Source: Candolleomyces eurysporus
Taxonomy: Eukaryota; Basidiomycota; Agaricomycetes; Agaricales; Psathyrellaceae
Reading direction: 5' to 3'
NCBI GenBank assembly: GCA_027579435.1
Contig: JANBPK010000779.1
Coordinates: 1-64,000 of the forward strand
Length of the DNA stretch: 64,000 bases
The translations under genes and the position numbers were made by a program. The stretch's first letter is position 1. Every line of letters starts with the position of its first letter. The notes below the pieces were generated by a model, which did no database searches, had not been told where the DNA came from, and was given only the letters and a program-made list of their open reading frames with translations. Shown here piece by piece: positions 46,893 through 59,177 of the stretch.

Positions 46893-48953
46893 CGTCGTTG
46901 CAGACGACCAGGGCAAGGATCCGAAGATGAAGGATAAGGTGCAGGGAAACGGAGTATATGAGAGAAGGGGAGGTGAGAAGGGGTGCAACACTTGTTCCGT
47001 CGAACTTAGGACGCAAACAGCTGGACGTTATCCTGTTCCTGGGCTAATGGACAATGATGTGTGAAAATCGGCCTTGACCTATGCTTCTGAGAGGGCTGTC
47101 CAGCTTCTTCATGCTTTAGAGTTCAGATGCCGAACCGCGATCCGGTTCATACACGGTCAAAGAGTATACATTGTGGGATTCCAAGTGATAGCTTGAATCG
47201 AAGGATCACCGTACCGTCCAACCCCGTTAATCATGTATCGGAAAGTTTCTGAAGGAACGCCCGGAAGTTTCGTCCACCGTAGTTTTCAAAATGGTGCCTT
47301 GCGGAATGGTGGGAGAAGACGGCGCTAAGTCGGACGGCAAAAGGTTGACCATCTGTCAGGACTACGACATGTTCTAGTCCTTGTCCTATGTCGGCAGGAG
47401 CTCAGAAAAGATGTATGGTCGTATCATCAACATCTCGATTTGAGGAAGCTCTCCTTCCGAAAACGTGAGGAATGAATACAGCTGGTTTTCGTTGTGGATG
47501 GTCAAAATACAAGCCCACGATACCCAGTTGCTAGAAGTAAAAGGCATGGTTAATACGTTTGTCCTGATCAAGGGAGCTCAAAGGACTGACTCTCGAAATA
47601 GATTTTCTTCGCATGCCTTTCAAAAACGTGCCCGAGTATTTGACACAGGAATTAACACACAGGAATTGACAAGGGAAGTCATTTCTCTCTCATTGACAGA
47701 TACCCCTTTCTGACACAAAAGAGAGTTCTTGACTACCGAGATAATCAGTCAAGCAATCGTCTGGCCCAGAATTTGGATTGGTACCAACGAACACATCACA
47801 GTGACTTGAAGAAGCTTTCGGAGTAAAGGTGGAGTGGCGTTAGATGGATCGGATAACTGAGAGAATTAAGCCAGTTCATGTTTCCATTTTGAAGGTGCCT
47901 TTGGAATTGATATTGAGATGGCGGCATGTTCACTGTGGTACCGTAAAGAGAAAGAAAGCCTGTCCTGCCTGTCCTGCCTGGGGCGCAGTCGGTGGCGTAG
48001 GCTTCGACTTCACACAATGCCAAACATTCATTGCTGGCAAGAGACGTCTCCATTGGCTTGCCCATTCATTCTTTAGTCCCCCTGGATTCTACGGCTATTC
48101 TCCCTGGGGGTTATCTGCATTTCCAAAGTCTCTGGATCGACAGCCAGCTTGAATCGGTGATAGTTAACCAATCCTTATCGCTCTGTCACTACTTGAAACT
48201 TCTTACCACATTCCTTTTGAAATTTATCAGGGACCTTGGACTCGGACATGTCGTATAATTAAATGACACCGATCTTGCTGGCTTAAATCTTCTCAATCTG
48301 CCGTTAATACTGCCAGAACAAAGCGGCAAATCCGAGTCGCGCCTGAGGCGCGCGGATGAACCACTCCCGATATCGGATTGTTCTGGTTCGCGTAAAGGAG
48401 TGCGAATCCCATTGCACGACTTCTCGAAGCTTGGTTGGCCTTCTCAGTTCGCCCGGCTCTGTCACTCCCACGTTCTAACAGCCTTCTCGTTTCTCCGTGA
48501 GATCAACCAGCTCACGGCTTGAAAGGCCTGAGCTCATGTTCATATCACATTCTTCGTGTTCAATCAGTCAAGTTGCGGTTGGAATGCGGTAGAATGAACT
48601 GTCCAACAGGCTATGCGTGCATCGAGGCACAGAGACCGGGGTTGCCTGCTATCTGGTCGGACATTACTCAAATCCAGCAGCTCTTGTAACGTCTGTCCCG
48701 TTACCTTTTCGAACGCGGCATTTTCCACGACCGATCCTTCACCTGGTGAATCTGTTACTCGAATGAGTAACCTCTCGGCCTAGCCTAAACGAAATCCCGG
48801 CTCAATTTAGATTCAAGTCTGACGCCTACCCTCTTTTATACTCTTGTGTGGCAAATAAGTCCTTTCTTGGGACCAACTGCTTGCGACGCTACCTTATACA
48901 CCCCACGGCTATCGATTTCCCTTTCCTTTCGCTAGCCGCGATAATTTGCTGCC
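46893..48953. other. 2 kb divergent intergenic region
   Basis: It lies between the GH16 gene (minus) and the GT2 gene (plus). Short frames around 47,465 and 47,844 have no recognisable content. CT-rich stretches and TTTTATACTC near 48,833 precede the GT2 start. Probably promoter sequence for both. Confidence 0.45.
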
Positions 48954-51900
48954 ATGGAGTACGACTCCTTCGATGCTGTTCTGCACTTCATCTTCCGTTC
49001 GGTGCGCGATCTGTGTCTCTTTAGCTGCTTTCCCACTGACGAACTTCGCCAGACTCAAGGAGACGCATGGTTCAAGCCCTCAGAAGAAAACGTTTCAGCA
49101 GGTGTTTGTCTTCGAGTAGAACCAGGGCAATTTCGAGTGTTTCCCTACGGCAATCCTTTTCTTGCCCCGTTCGAAGTTGCCGTTCGAGGGCTCAATCCTC
49201 TTGTTGCGACGAAGGTTCGAAGTGCCGCTGCCCATTCAGCGCTTTCAACAGTGTACGTCGTCATCTGTCTCAAACCTGTGTTGCTGTGCCCATGATGCTC
49301 TGCCTTTCAGTCCGGAGGATGCTACGGCCATTTATCTCGACTCTAATACCCGTATTCAAATCCTCGACACTGTCACCCACCTACCGAAGGCCGATAAGGA
49401 ACAATGTGGTGCCTTTCTGGTGCGCCGATTTGCAATCCTCCACTTCTGCTATAGACTCACCTTTGTCCAAACAGCGAGACGAACGCGTTCTGGTAGTTTG
49501 GTGCGATGACTTGGACCAAATTATCCCACTGGTCCGGGAATTCAACGAGAAACTCATGAAGCTTGTATGGCGTTCAAGAGTAGGGAACACGAGTGCCTCC
49601 ATCTTCACCTCGAGGACCTCGCTTTCGGTCCCCTCCATCGGCTCAGAAGTCCATTTGAACGAAAAGGGCTCACTTCCGGAACCCTTGCCAACAGTGGGGA
49701 CAACGAAGCCAGAGACGGACAAGGTTTCTGTCAAAAAGACACGAAAGTGCTGGGGCTGGAGACTGGGAAGCAAGGCCGAGTCCGCCACAAAGGACGATGA
49801 CCCAGAGAAGGGCAAGGATCCCCGACAAGCACGGCCTGTCCGTCTTCTCGCTCCTTTCTACGCAGGCTTTGGATTTGGGCTCGCTATCTGTGAGTTAAAG
49901 AGCTCTCATCCTACCGTTCTGGAGATACTGACGCCATGTCCGTCCAGTCTTCGTTGCTAGCGGTCTCGCGATCATGCTTCAAGAATTCCGGTTGGACCAA
50001 GATTACACTCGTTTCGCGCTACTCGTCACTACACCGTTTCTCATCTGCGTCTCGCTGGTATGTATTTGACTCGCTTCCCGCCGCTCCCTCAATTCATCCA
50101 ATCATTCAACAGTTCTTTGCACTCCAAATCGTCGCGAACGTTTCGTTTTGGTGAGTCTGTCCACTTTGACTGAAGTTGAACTGTATCCTCATATACGTGG
50201 ACCCTACCAGCATCGGCCCCGTCGCACAATACCACGAGAATTCTCTCTTTTACTCCGCCGTCAAACCTGAACCGAACCCCGAAGTCGACTCCAAGCTACC
50301 CCACATTACCATCGAGATGCCAGTCTATAAAGAAAGCTTGGAAGAAACTATGTGAGTAGTCTGCTTTCCTTTGTTGAGTTAAACCAAAAAGAAAGATAGA
50401 GTTCGGAACCTTCATTCTTATTGTCACTCCTGTCGCTATTTTTGTCTTTCTTTTGGGGAGGCAGTTGTGATCAACGCGACCCCTCTTCAAGTAGCATATC
50501 ATCTTCCTTATGGGCATTTTCATTTCATCTTTCATTTCACCGGAAGCTAACCGTGAATTCCATTTCTCACTTAGTACTCCGTCCGTGTATTCGTTGAAGA
50601 AGGCTATGCAGACATACGCAAGGCAAGGCGGTACATCCTCAATTTTCGTTCACGACGATGGCCTTCAATCGTTGCCACTGGAAGAGCGCGAGAAGAGGAT
50701 GGCCTTCTACACAGATCACAATATCGGTTGGGTCGCCCGTCCACCTCACTCCAACGAACCCGATGGCTTCAAACGAGCCGGTCGCTTCAAGAAAGCTTCA
50801 AACATGAACTACGGTCTCCAAGTACGTTTCCTTCCTATCTCTACCTGTTCGGTTGTTCTCTTTGGTATTCATTCAAATTTCCCCGAAACAGCTTTCACTC
50901 TGCATGGAAAAGCACATCCTGGCTCTGGAAACCTCCGACGAGAAATTCGACGCCTCGGAACGAGACTTGGAAGAACACGCACTGGAACTGGCAATTGAGG
51001 AGACTTACAATGCCGCGGGTCAGAAATGGAAGCCATGGGCGAACAACGCACGCGCCCTTCGTGTGGGTGACATCATCTTGCTTGTCGATTCCGACACTAT
51101 TGTCCCTGAGGTAAGCCGTCCCTACAGTTTCTGTTCCAATCGCCTATTGACAAGTAATATTACCTACAAGGATTGCTTGAGAGATGCGGCCCGTGAATTG
51201 GCGGAATGTCCAGAGGTGGCGATCATTCAACACGAGTCTGGTACGTTATAACCGCCAAGGGAGAAGTAACGCGACACCAACCTTACTTGCTTTCATTAGA
51301 TGTCATGCAAGTCGCCAACCACTACTTCGAGACTGGAATCGCGTACTTCACTCGGAGGATCAACAAGTGTATCTCGATGGGTTGCGCGAACGGTGAAGTC
51401 GCTCCTTTCGTCGGGCATAATGCTTTCCTTCGTTGGTCAGCATTGCAGGAGGCGGCGTTCGTTGATCCTGATGACGGCGTCACCAAGGTCTGGTCCGAGT
51501 CCAACGTCTCAGAGGACTTCGATATGGCGCTGCGTCTCCAGCTCAAGGGCTACATGATCCGTTGGGCGACCTATTCAGAAGGCGGTTTCAAGGAGGGCGT
51601 GTCGTTGACTGCAGACGATGAGCTCAATCGATGGCAGAAGTACTCCTACGGTAAGCTCAGTTCGTTTCTCGCCGTCGCTGTGTTGTTCTCTGAAGAAAGA
51701 TCTCCTAGGGTGTAACGAGCTCATTTTCAACCCCCTCATTCGGTGGTGGCGCGTCGGGCCTATCAACAAGCAACTCCGCATATTCCTCTGGTCGGATGCC
51801 CCTGTGCACTACAAGATCACGATGATGTCCTACATGTTCTCGTACTACGGCTTAGCAGGTTCTTTCTTGCTATCATTCCTCAACTACCTCATGCTCGGTC

Positions 51901-52694
51901 TAGCCGCTGAGGTAGACGGTTTCTACATGCACAGCTTCGAAATCTTCCTATCCTGTGCAGTCATCTTTCCTGGTCTCGGGAATCTGGGGTATACCCTGCT
52001 TGAGTATCGGCTGGGGCACAAGGACCTCCTATCCGCATTGTTCGAGAACATCCTCTGGATACCTTTCTTGTACGTGCATCTCCCGTTGGGCGCTTGACGG
52101 ACGCTGATAAATTACTTACTCTTCAGCTTCTTCTTCTTTGGTGGACTGAGCATACACATCTCCGTCGCCATCCTTGCTCACATGTTCTCGTACAATATTA
52201 CATGGGGCGCCACCAAGAAGGTAAGGAGGGCTAGAACGCTCTTGTTTTCTGCTTCTTTCGTATTTCTTGACAGTTATGCTGACTGATCTGACTGGGAATT
52301 TGAATTGCAACCATGTAGGAAGTTGAAAGGTCCAACTTTTGGAAAGAAGTCCCCAAGATCCTGAAACGATTCCGTGTGTCCCTCATCATCTGCCTCCTCG
52401 GCGCAATCACTATCGCAATTCTCGCCACGCCGCTTGTCCCTCCTGCTTGGCAGATTCCAGTCACTTCCTGGGCCGTCGTCGTTCCACTCGGGTAAGTGTT
52501 ATCCCTTCCAATCGCCCTCGGTAGTCAGTTCGAACTCAGCGGCGTTCCTTCCTATTCCTATCATTTAGAATCGCCATTCTCGGACATGTATTGTATCCGG
52601 TCAGTCTTTCCTTTCGTGTGATACACTGTTGTCCTTGTGCTGACCTCCGCAACAGATCGTTCTCAACCCATGGTTGATGATCTTCTCTTATTAA
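48954..52694 (+). CDS. Membrane GT2-family glycosyltransferase
   Basis: This processive-type GT2 enzyme would use a nucleotide sugar to make a polysaccharide at the membrane; product unknown. It starts MEYDSFDAVLHFIF, with an N-terminal soluble part and a lysine-rich segment (SVKKTRKCWGWRLGSK). Two hydrophobic helices follow (YAGFGFGLAI, then FALLVTTPFLICVSL). The catalytic core has HITIEMPVYKESLEET, IFVHDDGLQSL, DIILLVDSDTIVPE, GHNAFLRWSALQEAA, SEDFDMALRLQLKGY and the product-binding ELNRWQKYSYG. The C-terminus has at least five membrane helices (SYMFSYYGLAGSFLLSFL, AGSF...; FLSCAVIFPGLGNLGYTL; FFFFGGLSIHISVAILAHMF; VSLIICLLGAITIAILATPL) and ends VLNPWLMIFSY. Over ten short introns interrupt it. 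It resembles a mushroom-specific GT2 group distinct from chitin synthases, as the chitin-synthase QRRRW form is absent. Confidence 0.82.
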
Positions 52695-52997
52695 ACTAAT
52701 TTAAATGGACTGTGAACTTGAAGGACACTTCTTCTGTGTTACTGCTCTGATGTCTTGGCATTCATCAACTGATACTCATTCTTTACCTGCTTCCGTTCCC
52801 TACTTCCGTTCTTTACCTGACATCCTATGTTTTCTGCGCCATATCCACTTTCCTGGGACTTGGGGTTGATGCTAGCTATATACATATGTACTCGCTATAT
52901 TATAATAGACTAAGACTTTCTATGTGGTAGTTCAAGTTCAACTTGAAAACTTCGACTTGTGCGAAGTTGCTCGGCTATTGGGGAGTCCAGGGACGGG

Positions 52998-54415
52998 TTA
53001 AGCGGGGAAAGGAGGTCGTGGATTCAGAGAACCAAGGGAAGATACGACGACATCCATGTCTGGTCTTTGTTCCGGATCCATAGCCCAACATTTCTCCATG
53101 AGCGGCCAGACAGGTCCTGCTTCGGAACACAGGCTCAGAACACCGTCATTGTTGTAGTGCTCCATCTTGGGCCGACCTCCATTTCTGACAAATTGAAAAA
53201 CTTCGTAGTCACGTCCCTTCATTTTGGGAAAAATGGGCGCTCCCGAGAGAACCTATGCCATGAGAATGAAGAAGTGAACATCGAGTGAGCTCCGTGATAC
53301 GAACTTGGCAGACACAAGGAAAGAAAGAGAGGGGCGGACAAGAAAATCGAAATCAACACTCTTAAACTTACCTCGACTCCGATCAGAGCGAACGCGTAGA
53401 CATCAGTCTGCTTGGTCGTCGATGGCTCGGACGGTGAGAGGGGGGGGCGATTCATCTGGTGAGTCCCTTGCACTCGAGCTCTCGAGGGGAGTGACGGTGG
53501 CATCGGAGTCTTCTCGATCGCTCATCCCGCAGCTTAATATCTCGGGCGCTAGATAGCGGCTAGTGCCAGTGAACTCCGTTGTGTACCCGCGTCTCGCGAT
53601 GAACTTTGAACGCCCAAAGTCGGAGAGAAGAGGAGTGCCACTATCACTCATGAGTACGTTTTGCTGAACAGATTCCTAATGTCAGAGATCGCTACTGGGC
53701 ACTATAAGAATTCGCTAACCGCTTTCAAATCGCCGTGCACAACATCTCGGCTATGTAGATACTGAAGACCCTTTGCGACACCAATTATCTAGCACCAGAT
53801 TAAATCATGAGACGTAGATGGGTTGATAATTCAGCTGGAAAGGCTTACGATTGGAAGGCGTTCTACGGAGGGGTCTTTCTTGATAAAATCCAAGACGGAT
53901 CCTCGACCGCAGTACGGAGAAATTAAGGCAGGGACCAACCCACACCATGGGCTCGAAACCAGACCGTGGAAAGGTAAAATGTTTGGGTGGTCGAGCTGAT
54001 GCCATAGCTTGGACTCCCTCCTCAGTCGCTATGTGGGGTCCAGTGTGAGTCGGAAGGAAAGATTTGCCCGGAGGTTACGATAATCATGACGCACACTGTC
54101 AAGTTTATTCAGACGCTCCGCTTCTCCATTTATACGAGAAACACGAAGGACTTTGATAGCCACCTAGTTACACCGTCAGCTCAGAGGTTTTCGATGCGTA
54201 TCGCTACTAAAACATCGTACTCACTTTCAGTTTCGATCCTGCTGGATTGTCCCACTCTCCAATGTAGACATCGGAAAAGCCACCAGAGGCGATGGAACGA
54301 GGCTCGAGCTTTTTGACCTGGCCGGTAAGGTCCTGCAGTTCGTGAGCTAGGTTTCAATCAAGGTAGCAGGGTCAAAGATTACCTGGCAAGGGGGAAGCTC
54401 GTCAAAGCTGGCCAT
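52998..54415 (-). CDS. TKL-type protein kinase, frame broken at a homopolymer
   Basis: This is a tyrosine-kinase-like Ser/Thr kinase of the kind expanded in mushrooms. In order on the minus strand: GGFSDVYIGEWDNP (glycine-rich loop), VAIKVLRV (lysine), WHQLDHPNILPFHGL, LQYLHSRDVVHGDLKA (catalytic loop with HGD for HRD), then NVLMSDSGTPLLSDFGRSKF (DFG), TSRYLAPEIL, DVYAFALIGVEV, RRPFFPKM-like text and CWAMDPEQRPDM before the stop at 52998. Between APEIL and DVYAF is a Ser/Pro/Glu-rich insert, and there the frame changes at an eight-base G run (53440-53447); with seven bases the two halves join. The start is uncertain: MASFDELPPCQ at 54415 opens an exon that does not join in phase with HELQDLTGQVKKLEPRS. 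Confidence 0.75.
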
Positions 54416-55587
54416 AAGTTCGATGGGTAACCAAATTTGGCGTGGTGAGCTGTTTGAGGAAGTCTGAAGGATGGTGCCATGAAGCCCCACGCTTTATAGC
54501 TCATTGAAAACTTTGACTGTGCATATACGTGGCTTTGGAGTCGGAAGATTGGTAACTCAGTTGAATCAGGACATCCCAATGAGGTCTGGTAGTCCGTCGC
54601 AGCCAATCGTGGGCCCAATGATCCTTCCCCCTCCCAGAAGTAATCTCGGTTTCTTGCAAGTGCTCACCGGTCATTCACCGTTCACATGTCTGGTAGTCAG
54701 GCTACCATACAGAGACAGCGATCAAAGGTTTATTAACGCAGTCCGGGAGAACAGTTACGAGTATGTCAAGTTAGATGAAGAAACAAGGGAGACCGTTCGT
54801 ACGATTCAATATCCGGACATGAAAAACCGGCTCCCGCGAACTTTCTTCGAAGGCGTTTCCGCACAATTCATGGCGGCACAGGTTTTTCTCCTCAGGCCCA
54901 AACATCTGACGCAAACTTGTTGAGCTCAAGGAAGTTGAACAACCAGTTTGAATCTCCGCTCGATGCGAGGCTCACGGTGTCGGACTCAGTTCATTGGGGG
55001 CTGACCCGGGCGACGGGTATTGTCAAAGTCAAGATCTCAAGATACAAATTGGCTCCTGACAGACGAAGAAATCGTATCAGGAGACCAGCTGTCGAATTCT
55101 TCGGCGCCAGAGACGAACGTAGCTGAAGCGCCCGCTGTCAATTAGTGGCGCTAATTGGAAAGTTGCTGCCTCTCGCCTGCAATTTTCCAGCAGCCATCTT
55201 TGACCTCATATTGGTCACAGAGCTGCAAGGGCTCCGTCGTAGCGTCTGATGCGACTCGCTATCTTCCAATTCAAGTTTCCGCCATCTTGAAGAGTGGCAA
55301 TGCCTTCGTCGGCATGTGCAATTGCGAGTCCCAACGGACAGTCGGCATCAGATTGCCTGAAGACCTTTGGAATGGAAGTTTGCAATGAGCTAGCGCTTTT
55401 TTTATTATTTTTGAAGTCTGCGGCATCTCGAACAGCTTTTCAAAGTTGACTGTTGAAAGGCAAAGTTCAATTAATTTGCCTTTGTTTGAGATTGTAGATC
55501 CAGTAAATTTCAACGCCGCGACTCATCGGAACTCTAAAGTCGAGTAGCTTGAAGCAAGTTTAAAACTATGTATGAACAATACGGGAT
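54416..55587. other. Intergenic, no gene seen
   Basis: Plus-strand frames at 54,504-54,923 and 54,917-55,126 have no recognised content or splice pattern. The region holds the kinase promoter and the 3' flank of the transporter. Confidence 0.45.
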
Positions 55588-57258
55588 TTAGCCCGTTTTT
55601 GCCTTTAGGTCCCTCCAGAGTCCCATAAACAACACGGCGCCAATACCGATGAAGGCGATCTCCAATCCTACATAGTTCAGCATGCCAATCTTCACGCCCG
55701 CTCCACCCCAGATGGCCCCTGTCACGCGTCCGGTGTAGTAGCTGTATTGAATAACCAGCGAGGTTCTACCGTTCCACGAGGGAGGAAGCTGCTTGCTGAG
55801 CAAGCTAACCGGGGCCGTGCTTGCCAAATTGAATCCCAACGCGACTGCCCACCAGCACATAAAGACGCCGGGATACGTGATCCTGTCCGTCCTCAGCAAA
55901 GCCAGGAAGGTGAGGAGTGCCGACAACCCAAGGAACGATCCAAACGCGAGAATGTGACGATCCTGCGTACGCTGCGCGAGGTAGAGATTGAAGAGGAGGA
56001 ATGGGAAAGCTGCGATTCCACCCAAAGCAATAAAGTTGCCCGCTGCGAAGGGTGACCAGTCAAGTTCTGGTGCATCTTGGCCAAATACAGGTAGATTGGA
56101 TTCCCAAGCTCCCAAGATGAAGAAGCACGTCATGGCAAACCAACACATGCATGCCACAACGCCCCACTGCGCCCATGTCATCTCGAATGAATCTGTCGAC
56201 GAGGAATCTTCTTGGTCCTGAGTCACCACAGTTACTTCGCCGTCTTGCTTTTCTTGGGTCTTCTCTCCCAATTTTTGTTGTTGCGTTTGTGAAGAGGTGA
56301 CAGTGGCGGCGGAGTTGGAGGTGCTGCTGCGTTCTTCGTCCTCCATCGGAACATCCTCGAACCACACCGTAACGCAGATCCAAAATAGCGCCCAAACCCC
56401 CGCCATTATCCAGCCAGGACTTGTAAAGCCGTTGAATATACGATTATTGAACCCGATTTTGTATAGAACGCCTCCAACAAAGGGACCAACGCTCATACCA
56501 AGACCTTGGCCCATGACGAGGAGGCTTGCGAGCGTAGTCCGCCTCCGTACTCCAACGATCCGTGCATCGGAGCAATACCGCTTGCAATACATCCAAAACG
56601 TGAACGCAAGACCGCTAACCATTCTCCCGATGAGAATGAGATACAGGAATCCGGCTGGATATGCGCAGGCATAGAGTATGTGGCCTACAATAGATGCGCC
56701 GCAGCTGATGTGAAGGGGCANTTTTATATCCACCTAAAGGAAGGAAGAAAACGCGTTGGCTTTTGCTCTATCCGTCGACAGATCGTGACGTATGATGACG
56801 GACGTACCTCGATCATATCTGAGCATGGGTAAGAGGGCGAGCCCCGAGAAGAGGGTAGGAATACCGATTACTATTCCGGAGAACGTGGATGTTCCTCCCA
56901 AGTAATGTGCATATTCGTGTGATGCGGAAACGATAATGAAGAACGAGATCTGTTTAAGACTTCAGTCCTCTGGACAAAATACAGAGATGATAACACGACG
57001 TACCTGCAGCAGGACATTCGCAGAAACCACAAGAATCAGAGACGCTTTTGGTGGCAGCTTGAGCTCTTCTGCATCCAGGCTGACACGAGCATCCTGGTCA
57101 GCGACACTGCTCGCTGGCGCTGGCAGAGTTCCGGCCTTCGAGGCAGGACTGGCGTTATCTGGCTGCCTGCTCGAGAGCTCGATAGCAGAAGACACTGAGT
57201 CGTGCTCGTGCTCCTGTATTCTTCTAGATTCGCGGACCGACATGGCAGAGGATGGCAA
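55588..57258 (-). CDS. Major facilitator superfamily transporter
   Basis: This is a 12-helix secondary transporter; the substrate is unknown. Three exons: MPSSAMSVRESRRIQEHEHD to VVSANVLLQ near 57003; ISFFIIVSASHEYAHYLGG to LLPMLRYDR near 56808; and the long exon from about 56735 to 55588. The start may also be the second ATG at 57243. Helices 1-6 include FSGIVIGIPTLFSGLALLP, ISCGASIVGHILYACAYPAG and LYLILIGRMVSGLAFTFWMY, with the MFS-type loop RRRTTLASLLVMGQGLGMSV. A 60-residue charged loop rich in Thr/Gln/Glu separates the halves. Helices 7-12 include WGVVACMCWFAMTCFFILG and ALGFNLASTAPVSLL. The order and YCSDARIVG motif resemble fungal members near the MFSD8 group, which is weak inference. 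An N at 56721 lies at the start of the third exon. Confidence 0.85.
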
Positions 57259-58277
57259 GAAACACCTCGAACATCATCCGAGCAGAGTTTTTTATCTATG
57301 ACTTGCCAGTCGTACCGCGTGCATCGTGTGATGCCCCTGAGTATAGGCCATGCCCGCCGGAACGGGAAGAGGAGCTGGGGCGATGGCTGGAGGGGCAAGC
57401 CAAGTCCGACTGTGTTCCGTGCGCTTTCCGGGCTCAGCGACCGAAGCTCCGCTCCGCTTCTTGATGCCCTTGATTTCACCATGCAGAATTCAGAAAAATA
57501 AATGCTCATGGAGTTCCATGTCGAATTGAATGAAATCGAGCTTGGTGAGCTCCTTTATGAACTGACGAAAAGTACATACGCAGCAGCATTGTGGGGAGGC
57601 CAGGAAGCCTACAGTCGGGGTTTTCGGTCCAGGCCTAGTAAGCAAGATATGAGAAGACGAAATTTGCCTGGAATGACCTTCGCGGTCTTCCGCTTTACGG
57701 CAATCGCAGCTCTCGTGCACATAGTAGACGGTGCCAGGTAACACGAGGTGTCTAACTTTATCTATTCGTGACCAACATGACGAGAGACTGTGGATGAGCG
57801 TCGTTATCGGACTCTCGTAGAATTCCCACTCGCAGTCAAAACAACCCAGGAACCCTAGGCATTGCAGCTGTCTGTTCTCTGTCCCTCAAGAACAGCCGGA
57901 GATCAGGACGCTAGCGCTTAACTTTTCTTTATCTTTCCTTCCGAGTCGGTGACCACCTGCCATGGAATTTATACTCAAAACTTCCAAGGCACCGGCCATT
58001 TATCCACCCCGTTTACTTCATAGCATTCAATTCCCATTTCGCCATCGTGAGGTTTTTTGGCACAATTGCTTCATATTGCCTTCAAACGAAGTACTACTAT
58101 AGAGCTACTCGGCAGTACTTAGTCGAACGTAACTATATCTCGCCCGAATAACCATATGTGCATCGTGTGTCACACTCCGAAAATCGGCGGAGATATAGAC
58201 GAGCGAGGACACCGATGCGGAGCCTCTGTAAATAAGAGAGGATAACTGGCAGAAAGGGAGAATCGGCAGCTAGAACT
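57259..58277. other. Intergenic, no gene seen
   Basis: A plus-strand frame at 57,502-57,741 has no supporting features. This is the promoter side of the transporter and the far 3' flank of the WOPR gene. Confidence 0.45.
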
Positions 58278-58639
58278 TCAGCCAACTGAGCGGATCAGAA
58301 GTGCACGAGCATGGCGACAACAGTGGGTGATATCAATACGCGAAAACGTGTATATATAATAGGGAAAAACATCTGGCGACACGCTACGATATAATACGAC
58401 AAAAGCAGAGAACATGTACACGATACTACTAGAAGGGGGCCTACTCCCCGCAGTACGCACGCAGGTGCACCGAGTGGGTAGGGTAGGTAAGATGATTGGG
58501 TGGATAGGTGCATAAAGGTATACGTATACATGCAGGGACAACACACAGAGGACATGAACCAAGGGAAGGACGAGAATAGTTACGGAAACGCTGGTAAGAT
58601 ACGGATGGATGCATGTGCAAAGAGGAAAGTACGAAACGT

Positions 58640-59110
58640 ATATGAAAACAACAACAGCAGAAAGCCGGGATGTTGGACCCCATGGCTGAGAGAGAGAGGC
58701 AGAGAGAAAGAGCGCGATGGTACAATGAAAAGCGAGAGAGAGAGACGGAGATAGGCAGTGATGATCAGGACGGAAAAAAGAGTGGAAAGAAAAGAGAAAT
58801 CTGGATGGGATGGGATGGGATGGAGGAGGAAACAGGAAATGAGAATGGAGGAAAATGGGAGAAGGGGAAGGAGAGAAGCACAATCTAGTCCAACCAAGGA
58901 GACCGATACCGAGACGAGAAGAGAAGGAAATCAACACAAGCCCAAAAAACAAAAAGGCAAGAAAATCGAAGAAAAGAAGAAATCGGAGCGGAAGGGAACT
59001 GAGAGAGAAAGGGAGAAGGAGAAGGAAACAACCACGCGTCAATCCAACGGCGTCATACAAACACATTATCCGCCTGAATCCTTCCACAAAGAAGAAGAAA
59101 CCAAAACGAT
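58640..59110 (+). repeat. Purine-rich low-complexity tract
   Basis: Runs such as GAGAGAGAGAGGCAGAGAGAAAG and GAAAAGGAAGGAG-like sequence dominate. On the WOPR mRNA (minus strand) this is a long C/U-rich tract in the 3' UTR or just past it. A 269-codon minus-strand frame across 58,278-59,087 is a by-product of the bias. Confidence 0.65.
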
Positions 59111-59177
59111 TCCGGTATCACGAGCAAGAAAGCCACGCTGCATCCTCGTTTGCAATACGCAGCACGCACTCGCTCGT

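Noticed and set aside
48375..48450. Possible tRNA-like sequence (GTGCGAATCCCATTGCACGA)
   Set aside because: No acceptor stem, anticodon arm or proper GGTTCGANTCC box could be folded by eye.
49381..49815. 144-codon minus frame
   Set aside because: It lies opposite the GT2 coding region, which has clear catalytic motifs.
58278..59087. 269-codon minus-strand frame rich in Ser, Leu, Phe, Pro and His
   Set aside because: It is the translation of a purine/pyrimidine-biased tract downstream of the WOPR gene, with no domain or plausible composition.
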